This document shows, in pieces, positions 17,901-27,039 of a stretch of DNA of 64,000 nt. Origin of the DNA: Clostridia bacterium (GTDB taxonomy: Bacteria; Bacteroidota; Bacteroidia; Bacteroidales; 4484-276); contig SABY01000003.1 in the NCBI GenBank assembly GCA_009928785.1, forward strand, positions 1 to 64,000, given 5' to 3'. Under the pieces are notes generated by a model, which saw only the letters and a program-made list of their open reading frames with translations, did no database searches and was not told the origin of the DNA. Every line of letters begins with the position of its first letter. Position 1 is the stretch's first letter. The position numbers and the translations under genes are program-made.

Positions 17901-18763
17901 AACTACGTAAAAATGTGATTTACAAAGGTCAGACTGAAGTTACTGACGGAGTGTTCTCATTTACTTTCATCGTGCCGGTGGACATTGCCTATAATTACGG
18001 TAGCGGCAAAATCAGCTATTTTGCAGAAGATGGCTTTAAAACCGCCAATGGCTACGACTTCGATTTGATCATAGGCGGATTTGATGAAAATACCGTTGCT
18101 GATAACGACGGGCCGGAGATAGAACTTTACATGAACGACACCACTTTCCGCTGGGGCGATATTACCAACCAGAACCCGGTGCTGCTGGCGCATGTTTTCG
18201 ACCGCAGCGGCATCAATACCGTGGGCAATAGCATAGGGCACGACATTACCGCTGTGCTGGACGAAGACACCGAAAAGCCTTTTAAACTCAACGATTATTA
18301 CGAGTCGGATGCCAAAGGATATACCAGCGGCAACGTACGTTTCCCTTTTAGCAACCTGGAGCCTGGCGAGCACATGGTTACTTTCAAAGTGTGGGATGTT
18401 TTTAATAACTCCTCCGAAGCATCGCTTAAATTTGTTGTAGTGAATGACGATCGGATCGTTATTGACAAAATCTACAGCTATCCAAATCCTTTTGCCACCG
18501 AAACCTGGTTTGACTACAATCACAACCAGGCCAACGAACCTACGGAAGTAAAAATTGAAGTTTACGATCTTAGTGGCCGCCTGATGACTACTTTGCAACA
18601 AAACAACCTGAGCAGTGGTTTCTATGCCGAGCCTATCCGCTGGGAAGGCACCACCGACAGTGGCCGCCGACTGGGTGGCGGCGTGTATGTGTATAGGGTT
18701 CAGATAAGAGATGTAGCCGGACGCACTGCCACCGCAGTAAACAAACTTGTGATTGCGCGTTAA
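14951..18763 (+). CDS. porU: PorU-like T9SS sortase, copy 1 (C25 peptidase)
   Basis: A cell-surface gingipain-family (C25) protease of the PorU type, which cleaves C-terminal signals of T9SS cargo and attaches the product to lipopolysaccharide. Numbered from the ATG at 14951 (1270 residues), the signal peptide is 1 to about 22 and a PorU N-terminal module carries LYGNGGGMLPES and FYGQSPHAWKY. The C25 domain runs from about 530 to 910 with the catalytic pair His781 (NYTGHGGEVGW) and Cys815 (ITATCEFARYDDPG). A C-terminal Ig-like segment with SYPNPF...YDLSGR...GGGVYVYRV resembles FlgD/T9SS-type end domains. ATGs at 14933 and 14954 are alternatives. A second copy follows after 69 bases. Confidence 0.88.
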   Translation: MMKRHFFTIFLIVFSLMASAGDLVQHYQLKWQTIHEQPTPEAPITSRLFFKNAEYGSQYSNLPVFSINMPLENSAKAVEARIINAQYQALTSEELMLVDNFMLITPAIEPQSFISGSRGVSVAIVQLLPFRLNMLSGKYEKLVAFDLELTPQEGLKSTTEVKEYAASSVLANGEWFRISVKETGVYKVTYEQLTQMGMNLSGVGSATVRLYGNGGGMLPESNSEYRPDDLIENAVAMVDGGDGRFDPGDYFLFYGQSPHAWKYNPSALKFDHQQNIYSDYTYYFITIKDGQGKRIDLLPQATQAATHDATTFVDHQAHEMDNLSVYKTGRQWVGEVFDVQTTHSFAFSFPNIVTTAQHTMVLRAVAKSVASSSFVASVNGNNVATIPIASAPETSQGDYAKENTAIKRLELPGSEVNVSLKYNKSVSSAIGWLDYIELNVERNLVFSGPQMDFRNIDTFGEGDITQFVLGNAGSGVTLWDVTSATDVQQVQATPQNNTLRFKLETLVVREFMAFDGSQFLTAEAAGTVANQNLHAQRNIDYVIVSHPDFLDQANRLANFHRDYSNLTVLVTTPQAVYNEFSSGAQDITAIKEMMRMFYTRADMGDAMPQYLLLFGDASYDYKDRLQNNTNFVPAYESFNSLSYTASFATDDYYGFLDPTDSVSERDLVDIGIGRFVVTTPEEAAQSVDKVIHYATSRRCMDDWRNVLTFVGDDEEGNLHTNQADDLAKLIENYYPQYNTDKIYLDAFTQQTTAGGQRYPGVNEAINSRIEKGTLVMNYTGHGGEVGWAHERVLQNGDINSWKNYDKMAVFITATCEFARYDDPGRVSAGEYVFLNPKGGGIALFTTARATYAGSNYSLNEKLYQKMFSKIDGVYYAMGDLIRLAKRESNTLGNDLKFLLIGDPALKMAYPDYEVHTTAITFSETGQEADTLSALSRVKIEGMVTDDQGAIQSDFNGILHAIVYDKESLESTLGQDPSSQVRTFKLRKNVIYKGQTEVTDGVFSFTFIVPVDIAYNYGSGKISYFAEDGFKTANGYDFDLIIGGFDENTVADNDGPEIELYMNDTTFRWGDITNQNPVLLAHVFDRSGINTVGNSIGHDITAVLDEDTEKPFKLNDYYESDAKGYTSGNVRFPFSNLEPGEHMVTFKVWDVFNNSSEASLKFVVVNDDRIVIDKIYSYPNPFATETWFDYNHNQANEPTEVKIEVYDLSGRLMTTLQQNNLSSGFYAEPIRWEGTTDSGRRLGGGVYVYRVQIRDVAGRTATAVNKLVIAR

Positions 18764-18832
18764 TTATTTAAACTAATTTTAGACCCTTGTTTTTGAACCA
18801 TAAATCAAAATCTTAATTCTGCAAAAGAACCT

Positions 18833-21800
18833 ATGAAAAATATTTATAAATCCTTGCTGCTGCTGATCCTTATCACGGCAGCTTTTGATGTGTTTAGCCA
18901 GACGGTTGTTGCGGAGCATCACACCCTGCAATGGAACGATCCTGTACCCTGGGATGCTTCGGCCAAAGAATCGACGGGGCTTGTGCTCAACTTCGATGAT
19001 GCCACCTTTGTGGATGCCTATGGATTGTTACCGGTTTTTACGCGGCGTATCCCGATGGACGACAATACCGGAAATCTGATTTTTACATTGAATAATGTAC
19101 AATATGCTCCTGTGACTGCTGAAATGGATGGGGTTGAAGATTTGCTGTTGATCACCGACGTGCCGCAGTATTATGCAGAAGTCGCAACAACCCGCGGCGA
19201 GCGCCACACCATTTTCCGGCTGATGCCACTTCGCTTTAATGCACTTACGGGAATTTTTGATCAAATCGTTTCTTTTGATCTTTCCTGGCAAATAGCTCCT
19301 CTGGATACAATTATCAGCGTCAGGCGCGATTCGATCCCCAACTACGCCGAAAACTCTGTGCTGGCTACCGGCCAATGGTTTAAAATTGGCGTTATCGACG
19401 ATGGTATTTACAAACTTACCTACGAGCAAATGCAGCAGTTGGGAATGCAGGGTAGCATCTCCTCATCGGCAATAGCTTTGTATGGCAATGGCGGTGGCAT
19501 GTTGCCGCAGGCCAACGAAGATTTTCGCTACGACGATTTGCAGGAAAATGCCATCGAGATGCACGATGGCGATGATGGCAGCTTTGATGCCGGCGACTAT
19601 TTCGTTTTTTACGGCCAGTCGCCTCACGAGTGGAAGTATAGCAACATAAAACAGGCTTACGAATTTTCGCTCAACAAATTTTCTGATACAGCCTATTATT
19701 TTATTAATACCTCAGCCATCGGCGGTAAGCGCATTGAGGAGCAACTACAGGTACCCTTAGCGCCCGAAAATATTATTACCACCTACAACGATTTTGCTTC
19801 GCACGAAATCGATGCAATCAATCTTATCCGTTCGGGGCGCGAATGGTACGGCGAAACTTTCAGCGAACAGTTGAGCTACGACTTCTTCTTTCCTTTCCCG
19901 CACCGCGACGTGAGCACCAATATAAACGTCAGCACCGACCTTGCCGCCCGCTCGGCGTTGACCAGTAAGTTTGTGATCCGTGCAAATGGCGACTCTATTT
20001 ATTACGACAACGTAAGTTATGTTATAATGAATTCCGCTACCAAATACGCCAACATTTCTGATAAGTCGCGCTGGTTTATGGTAAACGATACGCCCGACAT
20101 CACTGTTGGCATCAGCTATTTGAGACCCGACAACTTCTCGACAGGTTGGTTGAATTACGTTACCGTAAATGTTACAAGTTATTTGGTTTACGACGATAAA
20201 TTTTTCTCGTTTCGTAATCGGGAGCAATCCATTCCTGATCGTGTATCTCAATATGTAATTGATAATGCCGAGCCGGATTTTCAGGTTTGGAATATCACCA
20301 ATCGTTTGCAGCCACAGCGTATGTTTACCACCCTGAACAATGGCATGTGCAAATTCGTACTTGTTTCAGATGCCATCAATGAGTTTATTGGTTTTACTAA
20401 TAATGATTACCGTTCGCCGGAATTGATGGGTTCAGTCGAAAATCAAAATTTGCATCAGCTTGGCGCGGCCGACTATGTCATCGTTACCAATCCGTTGTTT
20501 TTGGATCAGGCGCAACGGCTCAAATCGCTTCACCAAGAGGTGGATGGTATGGCTGTGCACGTGGTTACCACCGAGCAGATTTACAATGAGTTTGGCTGCG
20601 GCATTCCCGATCCGTCAGCCATCCGTGATTTTGTGCGCATGGTCTATTATCGCTCGCCGGCGGCTCCAAAGCTAAAATATTTGTTGCTTTTTGGCGACGG
20701 CTCCTACGACCCGAAATACCGTACGGGCGAAAACCACAACATGGTTCCTACTTTCGAAGCCCGCAATTCGCATTGGTATGCCGGTTCCTTTGTCACCGAC
20801 GACTTTTTTGGTTTGATGGATGCCGGTGAGGGAAAAGAGTCGATGGGAAGCATCGACCTGGGCATCGGAAGATTTCCGGTGGTAACAAAGCAGCAGGCGA
20901 TAGATATGGTGGACAAGGTAGAAAACTACATGCACCTCTCTTCCCGAACCCAGGGCGCCTGGCGCAACCAGTTGTGTTTTATGGCCGATGATGGCAATGG
21001 CAACCTGCACCTGTTGCAGGCCGATACCATCCTGGTGCGCGACATCGTGCGCAAAAACCGCAACGTGAACATCAACAAGATTTATATTGATGCCTATCCT
21101 CTCGAAAGCACTGCCAACGGAAATACTTTCCCACAGGCCAACAAAGCTTTTAACGACCAAATGCAGGAAGGCGCTTTGATAGTGAATTATACCGGCCATG
21201 GTGGCGAAACCGGACTTACGCACGAAAGCGTAGTGGAGATAAGCGACATTCTTTCCTGGAAAAACTACGACCGGCTGCCTTTGGTAATTACAGCTACCTG
21301 CGAGTTTAGCCGATTTGATAATCCGGCGCTTACCTCTGCCGGCGAGCTGGTGCTGCTCAATCCATTGGGTGGCGGTATTGGATTGCTGACCACTACGCGG
21401 GTAGCCTTTGCAAGTGTAAATCTGATCCTGAACAAACGCATCTACGACACACTCTTTACTATTCAGGGCGGAAATGAAGTGCGTTTTGGCGATCTTATCA
21501 TGAAAACTAAATTGCCGGCAAGCTCCAGCCTGGTTAATTTTGTTTTGCTTGGCGACCCGGCACTGAGGCTGGCCATGCCGCAGCACGACATCATTACCGA
21601 TTCGATAAACGGGCAACCGGCTAACTCCTTTAGAGATACACTAAGCGCCAATAGCACCATTACCATCAGCGGACACATCCGGCAGCACAATATGCCCGGA
21701 GCGGTGCTTACCGATTTTGATGGCGTTATTTATCCTGCGCTTTACGATAAGCCCGAAGAAGTAACCACACTGGCATCGGCAACCGACAGCTATCCTTATA

Positions 21801-22672
21801 CTTTTGAATTACAAAACAAAATACTTTGCCAGGGAAAGGCCAGCGTAAAAAATGGAAGATTTAGCTACACCTTTATACTACCGCGCGACATCGACTACAA
21901 CTTTGGCTACGGTAAACTTAGCTATTACGCCATTGATAGTGCGCGCGATGCCAGCGGCTATTTTTCGGGACTGGTTGTAGGCGGCACACAGCACAACGCC
22001 CAGGCCGATAATGTGGGACCCGACATTAAGCTGTTTCTTAACGACAGCACTTTTACCCCCGGAACGGCTATTAATCCTTCGCCGCTGTTTCTGGCGCGCC
22101 TTTCCGATCCTTCCGGCATAAACGCCGCCGGTGCAGGCATTGGGCACGACATAGTACTTACCATCGATGGTAATTCTTTTCATTCGATGAATCTCAATCA
22201 TCTTTTCGATCCCGAAATAGACGACTACAGCAGCGGAAGCATCATTTTACCACTCGAAAACCTAAGCAATGGAATGCACACTTTGCATCTGCGTGCCTGG
22301 GATATGTTTAATAACTCCTCGGAAAAGACGCTCGAATTTTTTGTTTCCGACAGCATGGGCGTCGATTTGCTCAATGTGTATAATTATCCCAACCCATTCC
22401 GCAAGGAAACCTGGTTCACCTTCCGTCACAATCAGTTTGAAGGATCGCTCACAGCAGCCATCGAAATTTACGATTATTACGGTAACCTGGTACGGACGCT
22501 TGAACCACAAACGATAAACACCAGCGGCTACGCCATGGAACCCATCCGATGGGACGGCACAAGCCAGGGTGGCGATAAACTGGCGCCGGGATTGTACGTG
22601 TATCGTTTGCGCGTAAGTGATACCAGAGGCCAATACACCGAGCGGGTGCAAAAACTTATCATTACCGACTAA
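18833..22672 (+). CDS. porU: PorU-like T9SS sortase, copy 2 (C25 peptidase)
   Basis: A 1279-residue paralogue of the preceding gene with the same architecture: signal peptide 1 to about 22, LYGNGGGMLPQA and FYGQSPHEWKY in the N-terminal module, then a C25 domain with His789 (NYTGHGGETGL) and Cys823 (ITATCEFSRFDNP). The spacing between the pair is 34 residues, as in copy 1. The ending has YPNPFRKETWF...GLYVYRLRVSD. Both active sites look intact, so neither copy is a pseudogene. This copy is 90 bases from porV, the usual partner that delivers cargo to PorU, so it may be the orthodox sortase and copy 1 a specialised one. That is inference from position only. Confidence 0.88.
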   Translation: MKNIYKSLLLLILITAAFDVFSQTVVAEHHTLQWNDPVPWDASAKESTGLVLNFDDATFVDAYGLLPVFTRRIPMDDNTGNLIFTLNNVQYAPVTAEMDGVEDLLLITDVPQYYAEVATTRGERHTIFRLMPLRFNALTGIFDQIVSFDLSWQIAPLDTIISVRRDSIPNYAENSVLATGQWFKIGVIDDGIYKLTYEQMQQLGMQGSISSSAIALYGNGGGMLPQANEDFRYDDLQENAIEMHDGDDGSFDAGDYFVFYGQSPHEWKYSNIKQAYEFSLNKFSDTAYYFINTSAIGGKRIEEQLQVPLAPENIITTYNDFASHEIDAINLIRSGREWYGETFSEQLSYDFFFPFPHRDVSTNINVSTDLAARSALTSKFVIRANGDSIYYDNVSYVIMNSATKYANISDKSRWFMVNDTPDITVGISYLRPDNFSTGWLNYVTVNVTSYLVYDDKFFSFRNREQSIPDRVSQYVIDNAEPDFQVWNITNRLQPQRMFTTLNNGMCKFVLVSDAINEFIGFTNNDYRSPELMGSVENQNLHQLGAADYVIVTNPLFLDQAQRLKSLHQEVDGMAVHVVTTEQIYNEFGCGIPDPSAIRDFVRMVYYRSPAAPKLKYLLLFGDGSYDPKYRTGENHNMVPTFEARNSHWYAGSFVTDDFFGLMDAGEGKESMGSIDLGIGRFPVVTKQQAIDMVDKVENYMHLSSRTQGAWRNQLCFMADDGNGNLHLLQADTILVRDIVRKNRNVNINKIYIDAYPLESTANGNTFPQANKAFNDQMQEGALIVNYTGHGGETGLTHESVVEISDILSWKNYDRLPLVITATCEFSRFDNPALTSAGELVLLNPLGGGIGLLTTTRVAFASVNLILNKRIYDTLFTIQGGNEVRFGDLIMKTKLPASSSLVNFVLLGDPALRLAMPQHDIITDSINGQPANSFRDTLSANSTITISGHIRQHNMPGAVLTDFDGVIYPALYDKPEEVTTLASATDSYPYTFELQNKILCQGKASVKNGRFSYTFILPRDIDYNFGYGKLSYYAIDSARDASGYFSGLVVGGTQHNAQADNVGPDIKLFLNDSTFTPGTAINPSPLFLARLSDPSGINAAGAGIGHDIVLTIDGNSFHSMNLNHLFDPEIDDYSSGSIILPLENLSNGMHTLHLRAWDMFNNSSEKTLEFFVSDSMGVDLLNVYNYPNPFRKETWFTFRHNQFEGSLTAAIEIYDYYGNLVRTLEPQTINTSGYAMEPIRWDGTSQGGDKLAPGLYVYRLRVSDTRGQYTERVQKLIITD

Positions 22673-22762
22673 CACGGAGGCTTTTGGCCAACATTTCCAA
22701 ACAATATAAAAAATGAATGACCGTTTACCTTCATTATTTTAATAAAAGTAAATCCGATCTTT

Positions 22763-23959
22763 ATGATTAAAAAAACCCTTGCAGTTGTTACTGCATGCAT
22801 GATGCTGACGCACCTTGCCTGGTCGCAGGATAAGCCTAACTATCTGGGGCAAACCAACACCATTACTACAGCAGTACCTTTTTTGCTGATAGCTCCTGAT
22901 GCCCGATCGGGTGCCCTGGGAGATGTGGGAGCTGCCTCTACACCGGATGCCGCCTCTATGCACTGGAATCCTGCCAAGTATGCCTTTATCGAATCCAAAG
23001 CCGGCTTCTCGGCTTCTTATAGCCCGTGGCTTCAGGCCATTGTCAGCGACATCAACCTGGCTTACGTGTCGGGCTATTACCGCATCGACGATCAGCAAAC
23101 CATTGCTGCTTCATTGCTTTTCTTCTCTTTAGGCGACATCAACTTTACCGACATCCAGGGCGAAAGCATCGGCAACTACCGGCCCAATGAGTTTTCGGTG
23201 GATGCTACCTATAGCCGAAAATTCTCCGACAACTGGTCGGGAGCTGTGGCTGCCCGCTATATTCACTCCAACCTTACGCAGGGCGTGAGTGTGGGCGGAC
23301 AAGCTACCAAACCCGGACAGTCAGTAGCCGCCGACATTGCCGTGTATCATCAACGTGAGCTTGACTGGCGCGATTTTGAATATGCCGAGTTTGCTTTGGG
23401 TATTAATATCTCCAATATCGGGTCTAAAATTTCCTACTCTGACGCTACTACCGATAAAGATTTTATTCCTACCAACCTGCGCATCGGGCCACGCCTTACG
23501 CTCGACCTGGACGATTATAACCGTCTGTCGTTTATGTTGGATGTGAATAAGCTATTGGTTCCCACACCGCCGGTGTACGCCAAGGATTCAACAGGCAGCC
23601 CTATATATGTTGACGGGCAGCCCGTGATCGAGGCAGGCAGAGACCCCAACGTAGGCCCTGTAGAAGGAATGATCCAGTCGTGGTACGATGCTCCCGGTGG
23701 TTTTGAGGAAGAACTTAACGAGTTTTACTTTTCTGTAGGCACAGAGTATTGGTACAACAAAGTTTTTGCAGTACGTGGAGGATTTTTTTATGAAAATAAA
23801 AACAAAGGAAATCGTAAATATTTTACCCTCGGCGCAGGGCTAAAATACAATGTGTTTGGCTTGGATTTCTCGTACCTGATCCCACTCGAACAGCAAAATC
23901 CACTGGAAAATACTTTGCGCTTTACCCTCAGCTTCGACTTTAACGAGTTTTACAACTAA
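22763..23959 (+). CDS. porV: T9SS outer-membrane shuttle protein PorV (LptO)
   Basis: A 398-residue FadL-like outer-membrane beta-barrel. PorV collects cargo from the SprA translocon and carries it to PorU. Signal peptide MIKKTLAVVTACMMLTHLAWSQ, then the PorV-typical ITTAVPFLLIAPDARSGALGDVGAAS, SMHWNPAKYAF and YSPWL blocks, LFFSLGDINFTD, and a C-terminal strand ending in RFTLSFDFNEFYN. It stands last in the porU-porU-porV unit and is followed by a strong terminator. Confidence 0.92.
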   Translation: MIKKTLAVVTACMMLTHLAWSQDKPNYLGQTNTITTAVPFLLIAPDARSGALGDVGAASTPDAASMHWNPAKYAFIESKAGFSASYSPWLQAIVSDINLAYVSGYYRIDDQQTIAASLLFFSLGDINFTDIQGESIGNYRPNEFSVDATYSRKFSDNWSGAVAARYIHSNLTQGVSVGGQATKPGQSVAADIAVYHQRELDWRDFEYAEFALGINISNIGSKISYSDATTDKDFIPTNLRIGPRLTLDLDDYNRLSFMLDVNKLLVPTPPVYAKDSTGSPIYVDGQPVIEAGRDPNVGPVEGMIQSWYDAPGGFEEELNEFYFSVGTEYWYNKVFAVRGGFFYENKNKGNRKYFTLGAGLKYNVFGLDFSYLIPLEQQNPLENTLRFTLSFDFNEFYN

Positions 23960-23989
23960 GATAAAACGCGGGCAGGGATTTTTTTAAAC

Positions 23990-24036
23990 GCATAAAAAGA
24001 GCCGGAAGAAATAGTTTCTCCCGGCTTTTTTTATGC
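23990..24036. terminator. Bidirectional terminator after porV
   Basis: A long stem pairs GCATAAAAAG-AGCCGG (23990-24005) with CCGGCT-TTTTTTATGC (24021-24036), extended inward by AAGAAA/TTTCTC with one mismatch. T-rich on both strands, it should end the porUUV transcript efficiently. Confidence 0.88.
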
Positions 24037-24088
24037 CCGGGAAAATGGGGTTAATGATTTTAAAATTACTTTCGTAAAAAAAAAGGCT

Positions 24089-24586
24089 ATGGATTTTCGG
24101 GTAGGTTTCGGATACGATGTGCATCAATTGGCCGAAGGTCGGCGGCTGATGATTGGCGGAGTGCACATTCCGCACCACAGCGGGTCGTTGGGGCATTCGG
24201 ACGGCGATGTGCTGACACATGCTATTTGCGATGCATTGTTGGGGGCGGCTAATCTGCGCGACATTGGATTTTATTTTTCCGATCAGGATGCGGCCTACAA
24301 GGACATCGACAGTACGTTGCTGCTCAAACAGGTGGTGATGCTGCTCACCGACAAAGGCTTTGCCATAGGCAACATTGATGCTACGGTGGCGCTGCAGACG
24401 CCGCGGTTATCTGGTTTTATTCCACAGATGCAACAAAGGCTTGCCACCGCAGCCAATATTGTGGCTGATCAAATTTCTATAAAAGCCACTACCACCGAGC
24501 GCATGGGCTTCGAAGGCCGCGAAGAAGGGCTTAGCGCCTATGCGGTGGCGCTTGTTTATTCAACCAAAAAAAAGAAAATACAATGA
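24089..24586 (+). CDS. ispF: 2-C-methyl-D-erythritol 2,4-cyclodiphosphate synthase
   Basis: A homotrimeric zinc enzyme of the MEP isoprenoid pathway. The metal motif GYDVHQL (residues 8-14), GGVHIPHHSGSLGHSDGDVLTHAICDALLGA and the closing IKATTTERMGFEGREEGLSAYAVALV are clear. The loop after the first motif reads RDIGFYFSDQD rather than the usual GDIGxxFPDTD, a mild variation. At 165 residues it is of normal length. The stop overlaps the start of the DUF4251 gene by 4 bases. Confidence 0.95.
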   Translation: MDFRVGFGYDVHQLAEGRRLMIGGVHIPHHSGSLGHSDGDVLTHAICDALLGAANLRDIGFYFSDQDAAYKDIDSTLLLKQVVMLLTDKGFAIGNIDATVALQTPRLSGFIPQMQQRLATAANIVADQISIKATTTERMGFEGREEGLSAYAVALVYSTKKKKIQ

Positions 24587-25164
24587 AAAACAAACAGAGA
24601 AAATTCAGCACACTGTTGTGGATGGCTGTTGTGGTGGTTTTATTAATCCCGGTTTCACTTGCCGCACAGCAACCGAAAAATGAAACCAGAGATGAGAAAA
24701 AACAACGGCAGAAGTTGGCGCAGGAAGCGCGCTATTTAAAAGCACGTCAGGCTATTTTGGATTCGATGTTCGTGGTCACTGCCGAAAGTCTTCAATTCAG
24801 GAATGGCGAAACATTTGCACCGGTACAATCCACCATCAATTTTTTGAAAGTAACGGGCAATGTAGCGGTAGTGCAGATTGGCAGCGATTACTCGCGCACC
24901 CGTGGCTCCAACAGCCTGGGTGGATTTACAATAAAAGGCGAGATGACCGATGTGATGATAAAGGAAAAGGAGAATAAAAAACAGATTTACATGACCTTTA
25001 CCATCAATGGGATACTTGGAAGAGCACGTATAGCACTCACCATTACCGGTGACGATCTTGCAGTAGTAGATGTAAATAACGTGATGCGGAATTATGCCCT
25101 GACCATGCGCGGGGCGGTAATACTGCCAGAGGACGCTTTGATATTTGAAGGCACCGAGTTCTGA
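24583..25164 (+). CDS. DUF4251 secreted protein
   Basis: A 193-residue exported protein with a signal peptide (hydrophobic 11-26, ending LAAQQ) and a Lys/Arg-rich coiled segment (NETRDEKKQRQKLAQEARY). A beta-rich domain with FVVTAESLQF, STINFLKVTGNVAVVQIG and GGFTIKGEMTDV matches DUF4251, a family almost confined to Bacteroidota and of unknown function. It overlaps ispF by 4 bases, so it is translated from the same message, but no functional link is obvious. Confidence 0.75.
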   Translation: MKNKQRKFSTLLWMAVVVVLLIPVSLAAQQPKNETRDEKKQRQKLAQEARYLKARQAILDSMFVVTAESLQFRNGETFAPVQSTINFLKVTGNVAVVQIGSDYSRTRGSNSLGGFTIKGEMTDVMIKEKENKKQIYMTFTINGILGRARIALTITGDDLAVVDVNNVMRNYALTMRGAVILPEDALIFEGTEF

Positions 25165-25322
25165 AAAATTCCAATCTTCAATAACACCATTTCCACAAGG
25201 AAACTAATTTCATCCCGGAAAATTCCCGACCGCCTACCGTAAGGCTAACAATTGTTTGCAGCCGTCAGCCGTAAGGATTTGTGCCGGTAGGTTTGCAAAG
25301 GTTTTATGGTATTTTTGCCGGT

Positions 25323-26309
25323 ATGTTTCATTGGTTGTCAAAACTTTATCTTAGGCTTTCTCTTGTTGGTGCCATCCTTTTGGGTGCTTCTTTTTTGTCG
25401 GCGCAAGGTTTTCAGCGTTATCTGGTTCCCGAAGAAGTGATTGAGTACCCACGCCGGCTTCAGGTAATGTGGGCAAACGATGTTTTTTTCCAAACCGACC
25501 GCTACTACACCAATGGATTACAAATCGAATATCACAGTCAGCATCTTGGAAATTCAGCCGTTTCTAAACTACTCTTCGATCCGTTGGTAGAATCGGCACC
25601 CATTTATAGTTTGTTGCTGACGCACGAAATATACACACCGCGCAATGTATTGGGCGACCCGGTGCGCACCGACCGTCCGTATGCCGGCGTGTTGCTGCTT
25701 GGGCTTAAAGGTGCTTTCTACGACGACGATCATCAGTTTGTGCTTAGCTCGACGATACAGGCAGGCTTGCTTGGGCGGTATGCCGGCGGACAATTTGTGC
25801 AAAACGGAATTCATGTTTTGCTACCAGCCTCCGAACCCATTCCGGGATGGACATACCAAATACAACAGGATATGCTCCTGAGCTACCTGGTGGATTATCA
25901 AAAGCTATTGTTCGACGCCGGAAAACTACAGATGGATGCGTTGGCAGCTACCAGCCTCGGACTTCCCCTCACCGACTTTTCGGGTGGCATAAGATTGCGA
26001 TATGGCCAGGGCGACGATTATTTTTCACCGCGCCAAATATTGGCCGTCGATGGATTGCAATACAATATTTTTGCGGAAGCATCTACCCGGTATGTCGTTT
26101 ATGATGCTACGCTTCAGGGTGGCGCTTTCAACCGGGAAAGCCCTCACACCGTCGAAGTTATCAATCCACTGCTGGCACAATTAAAAGCCGGAGCCTCCAT
26201 TCGTTATCATAAAGTCAACACCGGGATCGGCGCACAATGGGTGTCCGCCAAATTTGAAAACGCCCTTCCCCACAAATGGGCATATTTTGTTATTGGCTTT
26301 TTGTTTTGA
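25323..26309 (+). CDS. LpxR-like lipid A deacylase (DUF2219)
   Basis: A 328-residue outer-membrane beta-barrel related to Salmonella LpxR, which removes the 3'-acyloxyacyl chain of lipid A. Signal peptide ends near FLSAQ. ANDVFFQTDRYYTNGLQIEY matches the active-site strand (Asn-Asp and Thr positions), DRPYAGVLLLG is the conserved turn, and GIHVLL keeps the active-site His. In the following block GWTYQIQQDMLLSY, Asp occupies the place where Glu is usual in NEP-type LpxR. The start at 25323 is an ATG; a GTG at 25281 is less likely. Family firm, activity unproven. Confidence 0.75.
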   Translation: MFHWLSKLYLRLSLVGAILLGASFLSAQGFQRYLVPEEVIEYPRRLQVMWANDVFFQTDRYYTNGLQIEYHSQHLGNSAVSKLLFDPLVESAPIYSLLLTHEIYTPRNVLGDPVRTDRPYAGVLLLGLKGAFYDDDHQFVLSSTIQAGLLGRYAGGQFVQNGIHVLLPASEPIPGWTYQIQQDMLLSYLVDYQKLLFDAGKLQMDALAATSLGLPLTDFSGGIRLRYGQGDDYFSPRQILAVDGLQYNIFAEASTRYVVYDATLQGGAFNRESPHTVEVINPLLAQLKAGASIRYHKVNTGIGAQWVSAKFENALPHKWAYFVIGFLF

Positions 26310-26415
26310 AATGACAAACCAAACAATAAATCAATCTCGCCACTGGTTTTCTAAGGAGCATTTTTGGTCTGGTTGGGAATTTTAAAGCATTCAAAACGAA
26401 TCGGAGATTTTTTTT

Positions 26416-27003
26416 ATGAAAAAATTTGTTCTCATACTTATCGTATTTCTTTGTTTGAGCATAGTGTCAGTTGGTCAGCAAAACGATTCTGCGCGCGTGA
26501 ATCCGTATTCACATTTACAAAAAGAAAAGTCAGACTTTGCCAACCGTCTTTATTTTGGCGGCAGTTTCATGCTAAGCCTGGGAAGTTATACCAGCATTGG
26601 CATTTGGCCGCTGGTGGGTTACAAGGTCACCTCCAAGTTGTCGGTGGGTTTGCAGCCCGGCTACGAATATTTAAAATACGACAGCTATTATTATGGTGGC
26701 TCTTACGAAACCAGCAACTACGGAGCAAGAGTCTTTGCGCGGTACCGCATCATTCCGCAGATTTACGTGCACACCGAATATGCCGCTATCAATTACGAAA
26801 TCGAAAGCAAGCTGCCATCGGGTCAGATTGATGAAACGCGCGAGTGGGTGCCTTTTTTGTTTTTGGGCGGAGGTCTTTCGCAGGAAATTGGCCGAAACAG
26901 TTATGTGTATATCCAGGTGCTGTTTGATGTACTCAACGACGAAAATTCGCCCTACCGCAACGGCGCCCCATTTTGGAGTATGGGCATCGTGGCCGGGTTT
27001 TAA
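26416..27003 (+). CDS. Small outer-membrane beta-barrel protein
   Basis: A 195-residue exported protein: signal peptide MKKFVLILIVFLCLSIVSVGQQ, then alternating aromatic strands (LYFGGSFMLSLGSY, LSVGLQPGYEYLKYDSYYYGG, RVFARYRIIPQIYVHTEYAA) and a terminal strand ending in Phe (WSMGIVAGF), the signature of an outer-membrane barrel of the OMP_b-brl type with about eight strands. No specific function can be assigned. It lies 36 bases before the M1 peptidase start and may be co-transcribed with it. Confidence 0.75.
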   Translation: MKKFVLILIVFLCLSIVSVGQQNDSARVNPYSHLQKEKSDFANRLYFGGSFMLSLGSYTSIGIWPLVGYKVTSKLSVGLQPGYEYLKYDSYYYGGSYETSNYGARVFARYRIIPQIYVHTEYAAINYEIESKLPSGQIDETREWVPFLFLGGGLSQEIGRNSYVYIQVLFDVLNDENSPYRNGAPFWSMGIVAGF

Positions 27004-27039
27004 TCTGTGAGAGCTCCAAATTGTTTTTTTATTATTAAG

